A stretch of 64,000 nt of DNA from Odontocerum albicorne (GCA_949825065.1 OX463864.1:15017327-15081326); one strand, 5' to 3'; shown: positions 39,461 to 50,030, numbered from the stretch's first letter. Made by a program: numbers and translations. The notes: generated by a model not told the origin, from the sequence alone.

Positions 39461-40741
39461 GGTCCTTACATATGAAATTGGCGTTTTGTTTGGGAGGAAC
39501 GTAAAGTTGATTTTTTTTTAATATAATATATTTATTTAATCAAAGTATGTACCATTGCTATCTATGCACTTTTGCCATCTCATAGGTAGTTCATCGATCC
39601 CTTTACTAAAAAAACCATTCGGACGGGAATCAATAAAATCTTTGAAGTCGGTTTGGACTGCCCCATCGGAGTTGAATTTTTTCCCTTGCAAGAAGTTATC
39701 CAAATTTCGAAAAAAATAGTAATCTGTCGGGGCAAGGTCCGGAGAGTACGGTGGATGTCTTAGACATTCCAATTGAAGCTCTTCTAATTTGGTAGCCGTC
39801 TGTTGTGCAGTGTGTGGTCTAGCGTTATCATGAAGCAGCAGTGGCCTAGAGCGATTAACCAGCCTCGGTTGTTTAGCAGCTAGCTTTTCCATCATGGTTT
39901 GCAGTTGCTGACAATAGACATCTGCCGTAATCGTCTGGCCAGATTTAAGAAAGCTGTAGTGAACGACACCAGCACTAGTCCACCAAACGCTCACAAGTAA
40001 CTTTTTTGGAGTCAATTTTCGCTTGGGGCATGGTTTGGCTGGTTCGGCAGGGTTCAGCCATTGCGATGAGCGCTTCCGATTATCATACAGGATCCACTTT
40101 TCATCACAGGTAATGATTCGATTCAAAATCCCTTCATTATTGTGCCGGTTGAGTAATGCAACGCAGCAGTCAACGCGCGTTTGTTGATTTGCTTCACTCA
40201 ATTCGTGAGGTACCCACCTTTCAAGCTTTTTCACCTTCCCAATTTGCTTCAAGTGGATTAAAACAGTTTTATCACTAACACCGCAGCCTGCAGCTAACTC
40301 GGACGTGGTTTGCGATGGATCCGCTTCCACAATAGCCTTCAATTCTTCATTATCAACTTTGGTCTCCGGCCGTCCACGGGGCTTTTTCTGCAGGTCGAAA
40401 TTTCCAGAACGAAAACGTTGGAACCAAAAACGCACTGTGTTTTCTTTTGCGGCACCGTCGCCATACACATCATTAATTCTTCGAGCCGTTTCTGCAGCAC
40501 TGGTGCCACGGTGGAACTCGTACTCGTAAATAACGCGATATTTCAAGTTTTCCATTTTGTAAACTGAGTGACGCAAAGAAAAAAAACAATTGAGGAAAAA
40601 ACAAATGAATTATAATTTTCGAAACACAAATACTTGAGTAAATAGCTGTATAAATTTGAATTTGGAATTCCTAACCAAAGAGAAGATATTTGAGATCAAA
40701 GTTGCCAGTACGGCAAAACGCCAATTTCATATGTAAGGACC
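39461..40741 (-). mobile_element. intact mariner element, copy 1
   Basis: A 1281-bp element with terminal repeats GGTCCTTACATATGAAATTG and the exact complement at the other end, flanked by TA on both sides (39459-39460, 40742-40743). It differs from copy 2 (50724-52004) at only two positions I could find: one missense in the transposase and one in the 3' UTR. Apparently complete and recently mobile. A Penelope-like tail starts about 120 bases beyond its 5' end. Confidence 0.96.
39536..40555 (-). CDS. mariner transposase (intact, DD34D)
   Basis: A 339-residue transposase from ATG at 40555 (MENLKYRVIYEYEFHRG); a longer frame begins at TTG and is not preferred. It catalyses cut-and-paste excision and TA-targeted integration by binding the terminal repeats. 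Domains: first helix-turn-helix about residues 10-55 (RFRSGNFDLQ end), GRP hook at 61-63, second helix-turn-helix about 65-110, WVPHEL at 114-119, catalytic domain 145-285. Catalytic Asp151 (ITCDEKW), Asp243 (HDNARPHT) and Asp278 (YSPDLAPTD) have exactly 34 residues between the last two. No stop, frameshift or damaged motif is visible, so it may be active. Residue 90 is Ala (Thr in copy 2). It resembles the Hsmar1/cecropia-type mariners by eye, but the subfamily was not tested. Confidence 0.95.
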   Translation of the reverse strand: MENLKYRVIYEYEFHRGTSAAETARRINDVYGDGAAKENTVRFWFQRFRSGNFDLQKKPRGRPETKVDNEELKAIVEADPSQTTSELAAGCGVSDKTVLIHLKQIGKVKKLERWVPHELSEANQQTRVDCCVALLNRHNNEGILNRIITCDEKWILYDNRKRSSQWLNPAEPAKPCPKRKLTPKKLLVSVWWTSAGVVHYSFLKSGQTITADVYCQQLQTMMEKLAAKQPRLVNRSRPLLLHDNARPHTAQQTATKLEELQLECLRHPPYSPDLAPTDYYFFRNLDNFLQGKKFNSDGAVQTDFKDFIDSRPNGFFSKGIDELPMRWQKCIDSNGTYFD

Positions 40742-40861
40742 TAATATATTAATGAACAATGAAAGATTGGCTCAAGTTGAAAGTTTCCGCTGTTTGAAGA
40801 GTTTGCTCTCTAAACTATATTTTATAGAGCGACGTTTAGAGAGCACAAACTTTAGGCAAAA

Positions 40862-41012
40862 TATCTTGTTTGTGCTCCCTGATAATGAGGTGAAAGCCTT
40901 GAAACCGGTTGGGTTATACAGTTACAAAAAGTGAAATAAAGTGTTTGAAAAAACAAATTACAATGCCTTTAAACCACCACAATGTTAATGCCTTAACTGT
41001 TAATAATATATT
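40862..41012 (+). repeat. Penelope-like tail repeat, type 1
   Basis: TCTTGTTTGTGCTCC, CTGATAATGAGGTGAAAGCC and TTGAAACCGGTTGGGTTATA, then GTGTTTGAAAAAACAAATTA and AATGTTAATGCCTTAACTGT. The hammerhead-like core has a G-to-A change (CTGATAA), predicted to abolish activity if this is a ribozyme. Confidence 0.7.
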
Positions 41013-41139
41013 ATACAATTCTGGTTTATTAGTTATTATGGTCAAGACACCAAAAAAGGGAAGGAACGATGAAGAAAGAAGACCACCCATCCGGTCGTAT
41101 AGCTCATGACCGAGCATCGTGACTCCCGTGATAGTCTCT

Positions 41140-41560
41140 AATGACTCCTCACCATCTATCCCTGCACTTTGCGGCTCGAAGAGCAGTTGTTATGGGTAGT
41201 CCAGTTGCATCTCTCAATTGATGAGTCCAACATATAGAGATTCTTCCTTTTGTGCGTCGTCTTTCCACGCCTCCAGAAATCACAAACCTCTCCAAAAAGT
41301 CTCGTTGGTCACGAACAATGTGCCCAAAGAATCGGACGACTCGTCGAAGTCATATTGTCGACAATCTATCGGTGGTTCTTAGTTTTTCGGGAATGGAGGC
41401 GTTAGTTCGTCTTGCTGTCCGTGGAATTTATATTATCCTTGTCTAGCATCACATTTCAAATGCATCTATTCTACGTCTCTCACTTGCTCTCAGAGTCCAA
41501 GTCTCCGCGCGATACATGAATATTGTGAAGACGAGAGACGAATTTTCGTCGTGATGGTAA
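41140..41560 (-). pseudogene. LINE-E reverse transcriptase C-terminus
   Basis: Minus strand in broken frames: FMYRAETWTLRASERRRIDA and FEM, then IPRTARRTNASIPEKL, TDRLSTI, RVVRFFGHIVRDQRDFLERF and GGVERRRTKGRISICWTHQL. The order AETWTL, RIDAFEMW, RTNxSI, RRxxxFGH, GKVxGxRxRGR..W.DQ is the C-terminus of another common insect LINE clade member. Non-coding. Confidence 0.7.
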
Positions 41561-42265
41561 AGAAAGCAGACAATACAACTTAAAAATTGTATTTAGAAGA
41601 TTGAGAAATTGATTAATTTTTTCGAGGTGTCACCATTCTGATTGATGCAGACAATAAAAGAAAAGGAACAAAGAAAAGAGTTCCAAAGACTTTAAAGAGT
41701 GTTCGTACTTTGTTGAGATAATGGTGGACTCATTTTGACATGGTGTCAAAACTCAGGTTGATTCATTGTTTCAGTCGAGCCACCAAAAAAGTGGAATAAC
41801 CGGTGGTGATGGGGAAAAAAAACGTGTATACATGTTTGGTCCATGTTGAAAAAGTGATTAAATGAAGTGCCACTTAAAAGCGATAATGGTTTGTCACGAA
41901 TGGAAAAAAAAAGCTGTTGATATGGGATTGATGACCCGAAGTTTTATTTTTGGTGATATGTGTTTTTAATGCTAATAGTTTTTTTTTCTCTTCAAATCCA
42001 TGATGTATTGAATAACGGGTTTTTTAAATTTTTATTAGAGAATAAAGAGCTTTTAAACGAGAGATAAGATGTAGTAAATTGAAGAGAAATTACAGAAAAT
42101 CCGTCAGAATAATGACAAAAGTCTAAAAATAATAACAATGGATCGATGATTGCTTATGTTATGCTCACAAATTGTAGTAATGAGCTCAGATAATTCATCA
42201 AATATGGAGGGCATCCTTATCATAAAATATATTCCACAAGATTGGGAGATCATTTGGGACGACAT
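41561..42265. other. unassigned
   Basis: No element recognised with confidence; AT-rich with A and T runs. No gene. Confidence 0.3.
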
Positions 42266-42269
42266 ATGA

Positions 42270-42560
42270 AACGACAAGTTTGTACGATGTTTTGAGCATG
42301 CGGAAGGTTAGGTGATAGTTTGGGTATGTGAATGAATAGAAAGACTGTCAAAACAAAAATATAGTGCAAATGTGAGTGCAAGACGTGATAGGGGGAGACC
42401 AAGGAAAGTATGGTTGAATCAAGTGAATAATATTTTGAAAGAAAGAAACGTAGAAAGTTAGAGAAATCATAGGAAATGATGTGTGTCTCAAGATAGAAAA
42501 TGTGGTGTTCTGTACTCTTTGCTTAACCCAACATGAAAATAATGTGATGATAGTATGTAC
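42270..42560 (+). mobile_element. LINE-A 3' end fragment feeding a minisatellite
   Basis: A degenerate C-terminal block (TKxKYSANVSARRDRGRPRK-like; VWLNQVNNILKERN) is followed by the terminus TAACCCAACATGAAAATAAT and GTGATGATAGTATGTACGTA. The terminal TGTGATGGTATGTATGTATTCG sequence (abbreviated) is the start of every unit of the following 90-bp array. Confidence 0.7.
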
Positions 42561-43212
42561 GTATTCGACAATGTGTTTCTGTGTGCGAGTGTTGGCGTTC
42601 TTAATAGTTCGTGAATAACACGGCAATAAAAATAATGTGATGGTATGTATGTATTCGACAAGGCGTTTCCGTGTGCGAGTGTTGGTGCTCTTAATAGTTC
42701 GTGAATAACACGGAAATAAAAATAATGTGATGGTATGTATGTATTCGATAAAGTGTTTCCGTGTGCGAGTGTTGGTGCTCTTAATAGTTCGTGAATAACA
42801 CGGAAATAAAAATAATGTGATGGTATGTATGTATTCGATAAAGTGTTTCCGTGTGCGAGTGTTGGCGTTCTTAATAGTTCGTGAATAACACGGCAATAAA
42901 AATAATGTGATGGTATGTATGTATTCGACAAGGTGTTTCCGTGTGCGAGTGTTAGTACTCTTAATAGTTCGTGAATAATACGGCACCAAAAATAATGTGA
43001 TGGTATGTATGTATTCGATAAGGTGTTTCCGTGTGCGAGTGTTGGTGCTCTTTATAGTTCGTGAATAATACGGCACCAAAAATAATGTGATGGTATGTAT
43101 GTATTCAATAAGGTGTTTCCGTGTGCGAGTGTTGGCGTTCTTAATAGTTCGTGAATAACACGGCAGTAAAAATAATGTGATGGTATGTATGTATTCGACA
43201 AAGCGTTTCCGT
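42541..43212. repeat. 90-bp minisatellite, about 7 units
   Basis: Exact 90-base spacing of AAAATAATGTGATGGTATGT, ATGTATTCGA, GTGTTTCCGTGTGCGAGTGT and CTTAATAGTTCGTGAATAAC. Because 90 is divisible by 3, the minus strand stays open for 292 codons with a 30-residue repeat (IEYIHTITLFL...YYSRTIKSTNTRTRKHL, abbreviated). The reading frame is antisense to the LINE-A end from which the unit derives, so I do not call it a gene. Confidence 0.93.
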
Positions 43213-43559
43213 TCCATATCTTTCAAATGTATTTTCTACTATTTATCTTGAGATTTAGGAATGTATATAAATATGTATATACTATGTTGCTATCAATAAA
43301 GATATATTTATTATTATTATTGTATTTTATTATATCTTGTAACACTTAAGACATAGAAGCTTAGCATACACATTACACAAATTGTGGGATAAAGTCATGA
43401 TAAAATCCATACTCCCTGGACTAAAGGTGTCGCATAAATATCTTTTGAACTCGCTATCGAAGCGAATAAATCTCCACGTTCTGTCAACTCTTTTTTGAGT
43501 GTCTAACAATCCAAGCTGTCTCCAGTAATTGCGTGAAAAATTCAATTTTCTTCTTGGTC

Positions 43560-43770
43560 ATGGGCTGTCTCTCCGATCTGGTGATCTTTGAATACCAACG
43601 CATCATATTTTGCAATTCTCTGGACCCGACTTTGGAACGATGTTTTCGCTCAATCAAATGTGGTATGTCCTTATCGATATTTAAGAATAAACTAAAGAAG
43701 CATTATTTATCTCACAATATTCCTCTTCCTTTACTTCTGTCAAATTCCTATCCTACTGCCTAATTTTCTT
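43560..43770 (+). pseudogene. LINE-H reverse transcriptase C-terminus
   Basis: SLDPTLERCFRSIKCGMSLS then IFKNKLKKHYLSHN and a stop soon after: the W..LP..IR...SLSIFK.KLK.YLL signature of CR1-like LINEs, with the WN..P part lost. A 71-codon minus frame just upstream (43330-43545) is not recognised. Confidence 0.55.
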
Positions 43771-43944
43771 GAGATTCATCTTTTAATTTAATTTTTGTTA
43801 GTTTCATGTTAAAGACACGATCATGGAAACGAAACTTGGTTGGTTGGAATATATTGATTTGAAGGTATAAATGAAGGCGTGAAAGTGTTAAACCATTGAT
43901 CGGGCGTGAGTCTGATTAGGAATAACTTTTTAATCATATTTTGA

Positions 43945-44370
43945 TTACTCCCTTTTGTTTTTGTGAATACGTTTTATGATCACAAGTGAATTTGAATTTT
44001 ACATTCTAAATAATGTGTGAAAAAGTGCTAGCATAGCGTTCTCTAATGTTAAGTATTGCTTTTATTTTCGTCACATGAACACCTGATCACTCCCTTTTGT
44101 TTTTGTGAAGACGTTTTATGATCACAAGTGAATTTGAATTTTACATTCTAAATTATGTTTGATAAAGTGCTAGCATAGCGTTCTCTAATGTTAAGTATTG
44201 CTTTTATTTTCGTCACATGAACACCTGATCACTCCCTTTTGCTTTTGTGAAGACGTTTTATGATCACAAGTGAATTTGAATTTTACATTCTAAATTATGT
44301 TTGAAAAAGTGCTAGCATAGCGTTCTCTAATGTTAAGTATTGCTGTTATTTTCGTCACATGAACACCTAC
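43945..44370. repeat. 142-bp tandem repeat, 3 units
   Basis: Three units at 142-base spacing, each with ACTCCCTTTTGTTTTTGTGA, AGACGTTTTATGATCACAAG, GAATTTTACATTCTAAAT and GTGCTAGCATAGCGTTCTCT. Few differences. No match to the mobile elements here. Confidence 0.93.
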
Positions 44371-45185
44371 CTTATGAAGATGTGACAGTTAATTCCACAT
44401 ACTTTTTATTGCGCTAAATATTTTTTACAAACCTATTGTGGGTATTAAATGACTGAAAAAAATTGTGATGTTATTGAATTGCATTAGTTGTGTTTTATCT
44501 TCTACGAGTATTTTAAGAAAACCAATACGAGATAATTTAAAATGTTGTTATTGAAAAGTGCAAAGAAATGTACAAAAGTTATATCATCATGTTTGAGTGA
44601 AGAGTTCAGTTTGATAAGCTTTCCATTAAGCCTAAGTAGAAATTTAATTTTTAATCTCACAGATGAGTTGCGTCCGAACGTGTTAGGATTAGTATTGCAC
44701 CCGACTGAGGGTTAATAAATAAATGAACTATCAGGTAGTTCAGGATTCTTCTTGGGTTTCATATGATTGAAGCACATTGCAATCTGCTGCGAACCAGTGA
44801 ATTAATTATAAAGAGATCTCGTAACAATGCCAACACTAATTAAATGCCCCAGAGACTGTTCTTAGAAATGCGAGAATTATATTGGTCGATTAACACACAC
44901 TCTCGATATGACGAACGAATGTCAGTTTACTGTTGAACATGATACTAAAGACTTGATAGTGTCGACACACACGATGGTCTGATTATTTATTAAGTACTGC
45001 TTGGTCCCAACTCATGAAAATGTCGTGGGTTTACATTAGAATGTTTAAATTTATTTTTAATGCACGTTCGTGAGAGTTTTCTGATATGAAAAGTTACATG
45101 TCAATTTATTTTGACAATTAATAAAGTTATTCAGAATAAAAATAATAATCACGCGAGAGCCCAGAACGACCTTATATAATAATAC
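44371..45185. other. unassigned
   Basis: No gene, repeat or element recognised; composition typical of the window. Confidence 0.3.
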
Positions 45186-45189
45186 GATA

Positions 45190-45690
45190 CATACCATAAC
45201 GTCATTTCTCTGTTGGTGTAGGCAGAGAGGACAGAATGCCAGACTTTCCTATCTCGACACACATATTTCTCCTCTTGCGCATCCATACAGATTCTCAAAC
45301 AGCTCCTACGATTTCCCTTATTTCTTAGTTTTCTTTATTTCAAAATGTTCTTCACATGATCCGAAAATACTTTCCTTGGTCTTTCTGTATCGCACCTTCT
45401 ACTCACATTTACACTGTTTAATTTTTTTGTTAGTCTAACTTCATCAATTCGTTCCACGTGCCCAGACCATCTTCGATTGCTCCTTTATCTTATTCAACAC
45501 ATAAGTCTTAAGTTCACATACATCCCTGATCCCTTTTTTCTATGTTCTGCCATACATTGTCCCTCCATGTATTTGTCTACAGTAAGTGCACACATTTCTA
45601 CAGTATTTATTCGTCTCTTTTCAGTCTTTTTCCACGTCCACGTTCCACTCGTGTGCATAAAACATGATGCGAAAACACTGTTGTGAAGTA
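45190..45690 (-). mobile_element. LINE-A 3' region, one of the longer copies
   Basis: Plus strand starts with the reverse terminus (CATAACGTCATTTCTCTGTT, GGTGTAGGCAGAGAGGACAG). The minus translation shows TWTWKKTEKRRINTVEMCAL, VNLRLMC, RWSGHVER, DERLTKK-like and CRDRKVWHSV blocks across frames. Extends upstream to FPEMILHNSVF, where an ETW-type motif should be preceded by YGSE. Confidence 0.75.
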
Positions 45691-46643
45691 TCATTTCCGG
45701 AAACATTCTTAAATTAGGAATGTATGGCGCCAATTACAGATAAAGCTCGCGAAACGCAACTCAGAAGAGTAGAGTTCAGAATGTTACGGAGACGGTCGAA
45801 AATTGAAAGTACTACCAAATACTTCAATGAGAGAACTCTCAAATAGACGTGGAGGGAAACCAAATAAACCCCATGAAAAGAAAGCGGAGAAGGAATTGAT
45901 TCAACTTTGCCTATTCCAAGAGATTTTTTTGGATAGAAGTAGATTGAGAAGAAAGACCCAATCAGCTTACGTATGGAATAATGGAAAGAAAAAAAAGACT
46001 TACAGGTTCAAAGAATATTGAATGGGTTCATGAAATATCTATAGTACTTGCACAACCGGCGCAGCCCAGCTTTTGATGGACTGAGAAGTGCCAGGAATTA
46101 CACTTAAGATACCAGCTAACATACTATATGTTTATATAACCTAGAAATTTCCGTTGCATGCCGGGAATGGAATACTGGACCTCTGGGTGCGAAGCAAACA
46201 TATTAACTATTGAGCGTAAAACTACACAACACAGCAATACCACTAGTACGGATAAGCAAAAACCAAGCAATATGATTGTATATATAGAGAAAGGATTCAA
46301 CAAACAAAACCGTTTTTTTTTTGTTTATTTTAATATCAAAAAGGGGATAAATCAATCCTGTATATGCAAAAATATCAAGCCCGTTAAATGGGTATTTATG
46401 GTTAAATTACGGCTTAATTTATCTTTTCCACTCAAGCCCATAAAAACAGCGGTATATTTTCTTAATTATCCCATAACACGTAAAATGTGGGTTGGGTCCT
46501 TTCTGTATATACATGTCCATTTATGATGGATCCTTGACTATAACATCCAATCAAGAGTCTGTATTTATCGACAGCTTCAATTTTATGGTTGAATGCATAA
46601 AAATCATGAAATTAAAAAAAAAATATGGATTTAGCGAAATGTA
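45691..46643. other. mostly unassigned; possible minus-strand SINE of another type at 46130-46260
   Basis: 46160-46250 read on the minus strand shows TGCTTCGCACCCAGAGGTCC then AGTATTCCATTCCCGGC, a tRNA-like B-box neighbourhood. No gene is evident in the rest; short frames at 45803-46021 and 46158-46526 have low-complexity translations without domains. Confidence 0.35.
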
Positions 46644-47617
46644 TTGGGTGTTAACATAAGTTGTGTCCGTTTTTTTACAATTTAAAAATGAGCACCAAAA
46701 GTAAAACAAAATGGTAAATGTTATACGTCATTTGAAAGAAAATTTTCTGCTCTACAAGATATTGTGTTTGTTTTTTATGTTACATATATTATTTTATTTG
46801 ATTACAAGCCTTCAAAATGGAATGTCAAGTAGACGAAAGTGAGCATTTTCGACACCTCCAGTGGACTTCGATGAGGACCGCTTAAACCATATTATTCATG
46901 AAGATCCCCTTCAAACCACCGTAGAATTGGCTGAGCAGATAAATTATAGTTACATGACTGTATACCGCCATCTTAAATCAATGGAAAAAGTCCAGAAGTT
47001 CGGCGCTTGGGTTCCACATGTTTTGAGTGCAAACAACAAAAATCAACGTTCGACAAATTGTTGATTGCAGAAATCTGCTGGTTTGCTCGCGCGTCATCAA
47101 GCTACGCATGGCCACAAGCAAAGGTTCCTTTACCGCATCATTACTGGTGATGAAAAATGGTTTGAAAATGGTGATGAAAATTGTTCGAAGGGGATCTTCT
47201 TGAGTAATATGGTTTAAGCGGTCCTCATCGAAGTCCACTGGTCGTCCGGAACGTTCCATGTCTTTCAGGTCGAAATTACCGTCTTTGAAACGCAAAAACC
47301 ATCGACGAGCTGTCCTTTCATTCATAGCATCTTCACCGTACACTTCGCGAATATCGCGAGCAGCTTTGGCAGCTTTGTTCCCTCGATTGAACGCGAACAG
47401 AAGAAGGTGTCGAAAATGCTCACTTTCGTCTACTTGACATTCCATTTTGAAGGTTTTTAATCAAATAAAATAATATATGTAACGAAAAGCAAACACAATA
47501 TCTTGTAGAGCAGAAAATTTTCTTTCGAATGACGTATAACCTTTACCATTTTGTTTTACTTTCGGTGATCATTTTTAAATTTGGAAAAAAACGTACACAA
47601 CTTATGTTAACACCTAA
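46644..47617. mobile_element. palindromic mariner made of two 5' halves
   Basis: Both ends carry the same 5' terminal repeat (left TTGGGTGTTAACATAAGTTG; right its complement with TTAGGTG), flanked by TA (46642-46643, 47618-47619). From each end the same 5' UTR leads inward to the same transposase start, MECQVDESEHFRHL, at 46817 plus and 47445 minus. The right arm keeps the first helix-turn-helix through GRPVDFDEDRLNHI. The left arm has lost about 55 codons after EHFRHL but continues through VDFDEDRLNH, the second helix-turn-helix, WVPHVL and the first catalytic motif RIITGDEKW. The arms meet near 47170-47200. No 3' end, Asp2 or Asp3 is present. Confidence 0.88.
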
Positions 47618-47679
47618 TACAGTATCGCTCACTTTTTATGATCGTGTATTATTAGCTTAAACATTTATTCAGTCTTCTT

Positions 47680-48040
47680 CTTCAGTTTCAATCCTGGGGA
47701 TTAGTTAGCAGTAAAGCGCTGCATCTCCTCCTCCACTCCGCTCGGTCTTCAGCGATCCTCTTCAGCTCTGTATAGGAGGTGCAGTCCATATCGTAGCATA
47801 TTTGCTCCAGACACTCTCGACGAGGACGCCCTCTGCCAATCGATCCCTCAATCATTCCCTCTAGTATATTGTGCAGGAGATTTTAATGTGGCAGCATATG
47901 ACCCATCTATTCTGTACGCTTTTCCGATATGGTGTTTGAGAGGTGCCTGGTTTCTTCGATCCTGCTGAGAACCTCGTCATTTGTAATGTGGTCTCTCCAG
48001 GAAATCCTTAGGATTCGTCTGTAGGTCCACATATGAGATC
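47680..48040 (-). pseudogene. LINE-F reverse transcriptase C-terminus
   Basis: Minus strand, frame-broken: RRILRISWRDHITNDEVLSR, IEETRHLSNTISEKRTE, GHMLPH, then EGMIEGSIGRGRPRRECLEQ and RIAEDRAEWRRRCSALL. The R.LRISW.D..TN..VL.R and GRGRPR blocks place it in the C-terminus of a non-LTR retrotransposon. It ends in LLTNPQD followed by stops. Confidence 0.75.
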
Positions 48041-48149
48041 AATATGTCAGAAGTAAAGCAGTTCTCTATATCAATAAATTGAAGGTTTTTTTTGCATGAT
48101 CAACAGCCTTACAACATAACATATGATGGGTCTTTGTTGCCTACAGGAT

Positions 48150-48535
48150 TATCTGCCACTTATCTCCTCAAATTTTTTATACTCGGTGGGCGACAGTTCT
48201 CTGTCACAGCATCCAGACATCTCAGCTTTCGTATCCGTACTCTCCTACGCCCTATCGGATTACTGTACATAGCCACGGTGTCATGCATGCGGTCTAAGTG
48301 CCCAAACCAGCGCAGTTGAGCATTTTTTATAATTTTTATTACGTCACGTTTGCCATACAGGGTGCAGCGGTCTTCTTTATATATCTGTCTTAATGCGCCA
48401 GTGTCACAAATTGGACCATATATTCTGAAAAGAATCTTTTTCTCAAAGGTATCGAAAACTATTTCATTCGGCTTAGCAAGTGTCCAGGTTTCCAAAATGT
48501 AAGTTAGCACACTGATTAATGTCTTATAAAGTTGA
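48150..48535 (-). pseudogene. LINE-G reverse transcriptase C-terminus
   Basis: A minus-strand frame of 116 codons (48160-48510): LTYILETWTLAKPNEIVFDT, FEKKILFRIYGPICDTGALR, LYGKRDVIKIIKNAQLRWFG and HLDRMHDTVAM. Matches the SETWTL...FERKILRRIYGP...RLRWxGHVxRM pattern of a widespread LINE. The catalytic domain is not included. Confidence 0.8.
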
Positions 48536-48624
48536 CTTTAATGTACTTGGAGTTTCTTTAATTATGTACTCTACAGATCTTATTTTCATTAAAACGATGT
48601 AAATTGTAAATATTACATACAAAT

Positions 48625-48930
48625 ATGCATACCATTACGTCATTTCCCTATCGGGGTAAGCAAAGGAAACATAGACCTTCCTATCACGACACATAATTAT
48701 CTTGCGCATTTTCTTTCACCCATAATAGGGTGATCTTTCACTACGATTTCTATGACTTTTAACATTTCCTTCTATCAAAATACCGTTCACATTATCCAGT
48801 CATACTTTTCTTGGTCTTCCTCTAAGCACACCTTCCATTCAAATTTGTACTGTATATTTGTTTTGTTAGTCTTTCTTCATTCATTTGTTCTACATGTCCA
48901 AACCGTATCATAGCGCTCTTCATCATCAAA
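48625..48930 (-). mobile_element. LINE-A 3' end fragment
   Basis: Plus strand: ACCATTACGTCATTTCCCTA, TCGGGGTAAGCAAAGGAAAC, then CGATTTCTATGACTTTTAAC, ACTTTTCTTGGTCTTCCTCT and TTTGTTTTGTTAGTCTTTCT, i.e. the terminus and C-terminal coding block in reverse. Confidence 0.7.
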
Positions 48931-48944
48931 ATTATTTATGTAAC

Positions 48945-49197
48945 ACTTCATTGCAAATACAGTCTGGCCGTATTATTGCCAAGTAACAATCTCTTCCAGC
49001 CAACCCGACAAAAGTTAATAAAGGAAGTTACATGGTCGCAAAAAATATTCAAAAGATTATTCATATTTATGAAATTTTAGAGACATAACATATTAAAGAA
49101 AAAGTGAGATGTCATCAATCAAAGGAAGAGGAAACGATGGTAAAGAGGAAAGAAAAATCAGGAATGAAACACGTCATATTACCGACTAGAAATTAAG
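48945..49197 (-). mobile_element. LINE-B 3' UTR fragment
   Basis: CACTTCATTGCAAATACAGT, GGCCGTATTATTGCCAAGTA, GGAAGTTACATGGTCGC and GATGTCATCAATCAAAGGAA are LINE-B 3' UTR in reverse complement. The next segment (ORF end) is expanded into the array at 49198. Confidence 0.7.
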
Positions 49198-49785
49198 AGT
49201 ATTTTCAGTCGTTTCTTAAAGCATGCTAAAGAGGTTTTCTATTTAATCGTCAAGTATTTTCAGTGGCTTCTTAAAGCATGCCAAGGAGGTGTTCTATTTA
49301 ATTGTTTAATATTTTCAGTCACTTCTTAAATCATGCCAAGGAGGTTTTCTATTTAATTGTTAAGTATTTTCAGTCACTTCTTAAAGCATGCCAAGGAGGT
49401 GTTCTATTTAATTGTTAAATATTTTCAGTCACTTCTTTAAGCATGCCAAGGAGGTGCTCTATTTATTTGTTACGTATTTTCAGTCCCTTCTTAAAGCATG
49501 CCAAGGTGTTCTATTTAATTGTTAAATATTTTCAGTCACTTCTTTAAGCATGCCAAGGAGGTGCTCTATTTATTTGTTACGTATTTTCAGTCCCTTCTTA
49601 AAGCATGCCAAGGTGTTCTATTTAATTGTTAAATATTTTCAGTCACTTAAAGCATGCCAAGGAGGTGTTCTATTTAATTGTTAAGTATTTTCAGTCACTT
49701 CTTAAAGCGTGCCAAGGAAGTGTTCTATTTAATTGTTAAGTATTTTCAGTCACTTCTTAAAGCATGCCAAAGAGGTTTTCTATTA
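49198..49785. repeat. 55-bp minisatellite, about 11 units, derived from LINE-B
   Basis: Units of TTAAGTATTTTCAGTCACTT, CTTAAAGCATGCCAAGGAGG and TGTTCTATTTAATTG, with variants 4 to 10 bases shorter. TTTTCAGTCGCTTCTTCAAG and CATGCCAAGG occur once in the intact LINE-B copy at 10700-10760, in the last codons of its ORF (minus), so the unit is a tandemly multiplied piece of the LINE. Confidence 0.93.
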
Positions 49786-49864
49786 TTATGTATTTTTATT
49801 TTATTTAATTGTCATCTTATTTTTTTATATATTCTTAATACTTTTGTGTACATGGTGCATGTTG

Positions 49865-50030
49865 CGGGCTTATATACATCTTACTTTATACATCAGCCTT
49901 AAGTTCACATTCATCTCAAATCATTTCCTTCCGTATTCCATTATACATTGTCACTCCACGTATTCTTCTCAGTTAACACATTTCTACAGTATTAATTCGG
50001 CTCCTTTCAGTATATTGTTAATATTTTATT
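49865..50030 (-). mobile_element. LINE-A internal fragment
   Basis: CATCAGCCTTAAGTTCACAT, TTCCGTATTCCATTATACAT, TGTCACTCCACGTATTCTTC and ACACATTTCTACAGTATTAA are the reverse of the RNEV/DECELKADV and RINxVEM blocks. Confidence 0.6.
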
